Below the pieces are notes generated by a model that was given only the letters and a program-made list of their open reading frames with translations, did no database searches and was not told the DNA's origin. Below, in pieces: positions 55,901-59,907 of a DNA stretch of 64,000 bases. The position numbers and the translations under genes are program-made. Position 1 is the stretch's first letter; each line of letters begins with the position of its first letter. The DNA comes from Sipunculus nudus (Eukaryota > Annelida > Sipuncula > Golfingiida > Sipunculidae): assembly GCA_026874595.1 (NCBI GenBank), contig CM049317.1, forward strand, positions 53,155,618 through 53,219,617, read 5' to 3'.

Positions 55901-58900
55901 TGAATAAAAATATTGAAACCATACCTTTTAGGCTACATAGGAAGGTGAAAAACAAAAAATACATAGGGTGTCATATTTCACAAACTAAATTTACTCAAAA
56001 CGGAGTTACTACATATGCTCCTACACAAAAGCCCACAAACCCTAACCAGCAGAGTCGTATACTCTTGAGTTGAATTCTGCGCAGTGTGCCTCATAAACAA
56101 CATTGGTGTTAACATTACCTCCTAGGTTGAGATTAAAATGTTGACATGATCACAAACCTTTACGTCTGATCTTGCTAAGTTTCTCCCCAGACAGGCAAAT
56201 ATTATATGAATTAAAACACATAATGTAATGCACTGTCTTTAAAGTTCCAAATACTGAAGCTTAAATTTAAAGTCTAAAAGCAAATAAATAAGGTAAGGAT
56301 GTACAGCAAAATATTATTAATATCAGTACACGTTCCTGCTTCCCATATTTGACAAATTTAAGGTGTGTTTGTCTACATACGTGTGGTCTAAAATATTTCA
56401 CTGAATGCAAGAGAGGAAGGATTAATGGATATTTAAAATTCATGCAAACTTAATAGATACAGTGTGAGTGTAAAAGTTTAAAATTAACTGTTCTGCGGTT
56501 CCTTTTGAAATGTGTGATAGAATGAAGTTTAAATAAATGACCTGTACACTATATTCAGGCTGGTCTTTTTATTCTGACCAAGATAGCTTTGATACGCGCC
56601 CATGCTCATTATTTCCTTTAACATGCCATTATTCCTTGTTTCGTTACAAGTCTTATTTTGCCATTACAGGAATTACATCTGGTCAAGCAGTTTATCAGTA
56701 CAGAGAAGAATAACGGCGAGAGAGGGACACAGAGTAAACTCAATGCAACCACTATACTGGCTAACGAAACAGTCAAGCAGTTAGTACAGGGCTGTCCAGC
56801 CGGCTTTATACGAGCTCACAAAGTCTGCAGTAAGTCACAACAAAAACAGTATCATCACATTGAAATATACCATCTTCTTGCAATCCAGGTCTCAAACTCA
56901 GTTAAGCAGAGACACTGCTTCAGCGAGCCCCTGAAATTTGCTGTTTCACGAATTATCAACAAGACAATTGAACCAATTAGGTTTCTCGGATACGATCTGT
57001 CTACGCGGCAGGGAAAACTATTTTAAGCCGGCGGCTCAGTTACCGATTTTATCGGCCGATTCATAGGATCGGACGAATATGTACCGAAGGGGATACATTT
57101 TCGTGTAGTGTCATACCCCAAGCGACGCGATTTTGTCGGCGTCGGCGTGAAGAATCGGCGTCGCCAGGAGTCTTGCACTATCAAAGAAAATCGACCAATT
57201 TTATCGGGCGATTAGCGAAATCGTGTAGTGAGCCGATACGTGCGACAAAGTCGGCCAATTTCTGCTTATTTTGGTTGAGCCAAAGTGCAGATTCTGTGAT
57301 GGTATATCGGCCGTTCTCTCTATCCATCATTGTAAATCCATTTCCTTTGGACCCGATCACTTGCAAGGGGCGTCAGTACAGGCTAGGAGGGGGTGTATAT
57401 CCCTCTTCCCTTTTAACAAGGCGCCAGGTCAATGTAATCATGTATTGATAATTAGAATAATACACTCTGGTTCCATTTCATAGTTGACTATGATTTATTA
57501 TATATATCTAAAAATGTTTTTAAATGTATATATACTGGAAACATGATATCTCACTCTTTTAAATCTTATATACTCAATTGTAATATATTGGAAACATGTC
57601 ACACAGAATATATATAAATATATATATATATATATGAAGGGAATTCCCATCATATATAGCTATGCTGTACTTAAATCCATTTTTAACATATTTAACCTGA
57701 TGTATTATAGAGAGTCGTCTGATATATAATTGATCATCCGACTTCTACGCCATATCGTAATAATAATTAAAACCTAATTACACAAGATATCTGCTGCTAT
57801 TGACGTTTGTTGTAGGTAGAAGTAAAATAAGAAAGGCTAATAAAGTTTAAGCTGATTTACACAAGATAGAAGAATACATATCATTTCCTTTAATTCTTAG
57901 ATACAGGAAATCCTAAAAATCAGACAAACGTGTACATAGATTATCATTTTTTAAATTTGACTTTGATGATTCCTTATTGTCTAAACCATATGTGTTATTA
58001 CAATTATGACTCGTGCCTGGTGAAATGGCCCGCGGTTATCTGATATCCTGATGCTGGATGTAGGGTTTTACCAAATACAGCAGATGACTGAAGACGTGTG
58101 GAGATAAAACCTGGTAAAAATGATGACGGACGGTTTATTCTCTTCTCTCAGTTCGCATACGTGTGATTTGTATGCCACAAGTTTCTCTCTTCTCCTAAGG
58201 CTTAACCAGCAAATCAAGATTCTGCCATAGCATAATTCTGCCGACAAGTCACAAAGCGACCAAGTAATAGTATATCCTTTTGCTTTTCCTGCTGTAGCAA
58301 GCTCAGTAGTAGATCGCCATCTTGAACGATAATCGAGAAGTGGGAACGTGCGCGTCGGTAAATGTGACACCGAAAATCGGCCAATTAAATCGAAACCAAT
58401 TCTGAGAAAATCTTAAAATATTAAATAAATTGTGAAGCTGTGTTTACTAGGCGCACAATACGCGGAATGCGACATAAAATAGCGTGGGTCATTTAATTTG
58501 CCAGCGGTAAAACAATGCGATATGGGTCACAACCCGTAGATCTAGTGCCCATGGGCGCTATACCGCGAGCGGTATGCGGAACCACTGAGCGCTTACCACG
58601 GGTCGGGTAAACAGTTTGTGATAAATTAACTAGAGCCAAGATCATCTTTTTCGCATACCGCATGCCGGACGCGCCCGGTAAACACAGCTTAGAGCTGCGG
58701 CAGTAGAATGCGGAATGAGACATACGATAACATGGAACTCTCAATGGTTAACTGGATCCGTATACCGCGCGCGGAATAGCCCCATTGATTCTGGTTACCA
58801 TATATATGACCTACGAATGCAGCGTGATCTATACCGGATTTTTACTTATTCGGACCCATTCCTTAGTGTTTTATCCCCCTCCCAGTGAATGCCCCATTCG

Positions 58901-59846
58901 ATTTCATGCCGCAACCAGCATATCACATACCGGTCGCCAAGTAAACGCAGCATTATCCAGGAACATACTCGCGTCACGATATCATGTAGGGCCAGAAAAG
59001 AAGGCATAAGAGGAAAAATATGACAAATATACAGTTACATGATTTTAATTCTTCTTACTCACTGTTTCTGTCCTTATTTTCTTTATTTTGTAAACAGCTC
59101 CGTGTCATCCAGGGACCTACGCCCAAGAAAAAGACAGGGAGTGCCATCCGTGCCAGGAGGGGTTTTATCAACCTTACTTTGGGACCTATAAATGTTATAA
59201 ATGTCCCAGGGGTAGCAGCAAAGGCCTCAAGGGAGCGGCCAGTGAAGATTCGTGTCTGAATGGTAAATACATTAAAAAATTCTCACTGAATGTAGGGGCC
59301 AGGTAAGTCGAGAGATAAAATGCCCGACTCTCTCCGCTAGCGACCCGGAATCGGGTTCGATTCCCGGCCTGACTATGAGGGTGTGATGTAGTGGCCCGTC
59401 CGAGGTCGGTGGTTTCCTCCGGCTTCCTTTCGACATTACCTAACGCCACCACCTAGACCATGGAGTGTTAATCGATGAATGAACTGGTATAACTATCGAA
59501 AAGCCTAGTATGAACTGGTATAACTATCGAAAAGCCTAGTATGAACTGGTATAACTATCGAAAAGCCTAGTATGAACTGGTATAACTATCGAAAAGCCTA
59601 GTATGAACTGGTATAACTATCGAAAAGCCTAGTATGAACTGGTATAACTATCGAAAAGCCTAGTATGAACTGGTATAACTATCGAAAAGCCTAGTATTTT
59701 ATCAGAATAAATAAGTATTATAATCAATAAAACATTATCACCCGTGTATGATGCCATCTCTGCTTGTTGGTTGTTTTATTTTGCCTTACAAATATTACTT
59801 TACTTTACAGTTTATTGCGCATCCGTATAAATGTCTACTACATTTG

Positions 59847-59907
<61 letters not shown>

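Noticed and set aside
59290-59370. Possible functional tRNA gene
   Set aside because: The T-arm and B box are good, but the acceptor and anticodon stems do not pair, and a SINE body follows.
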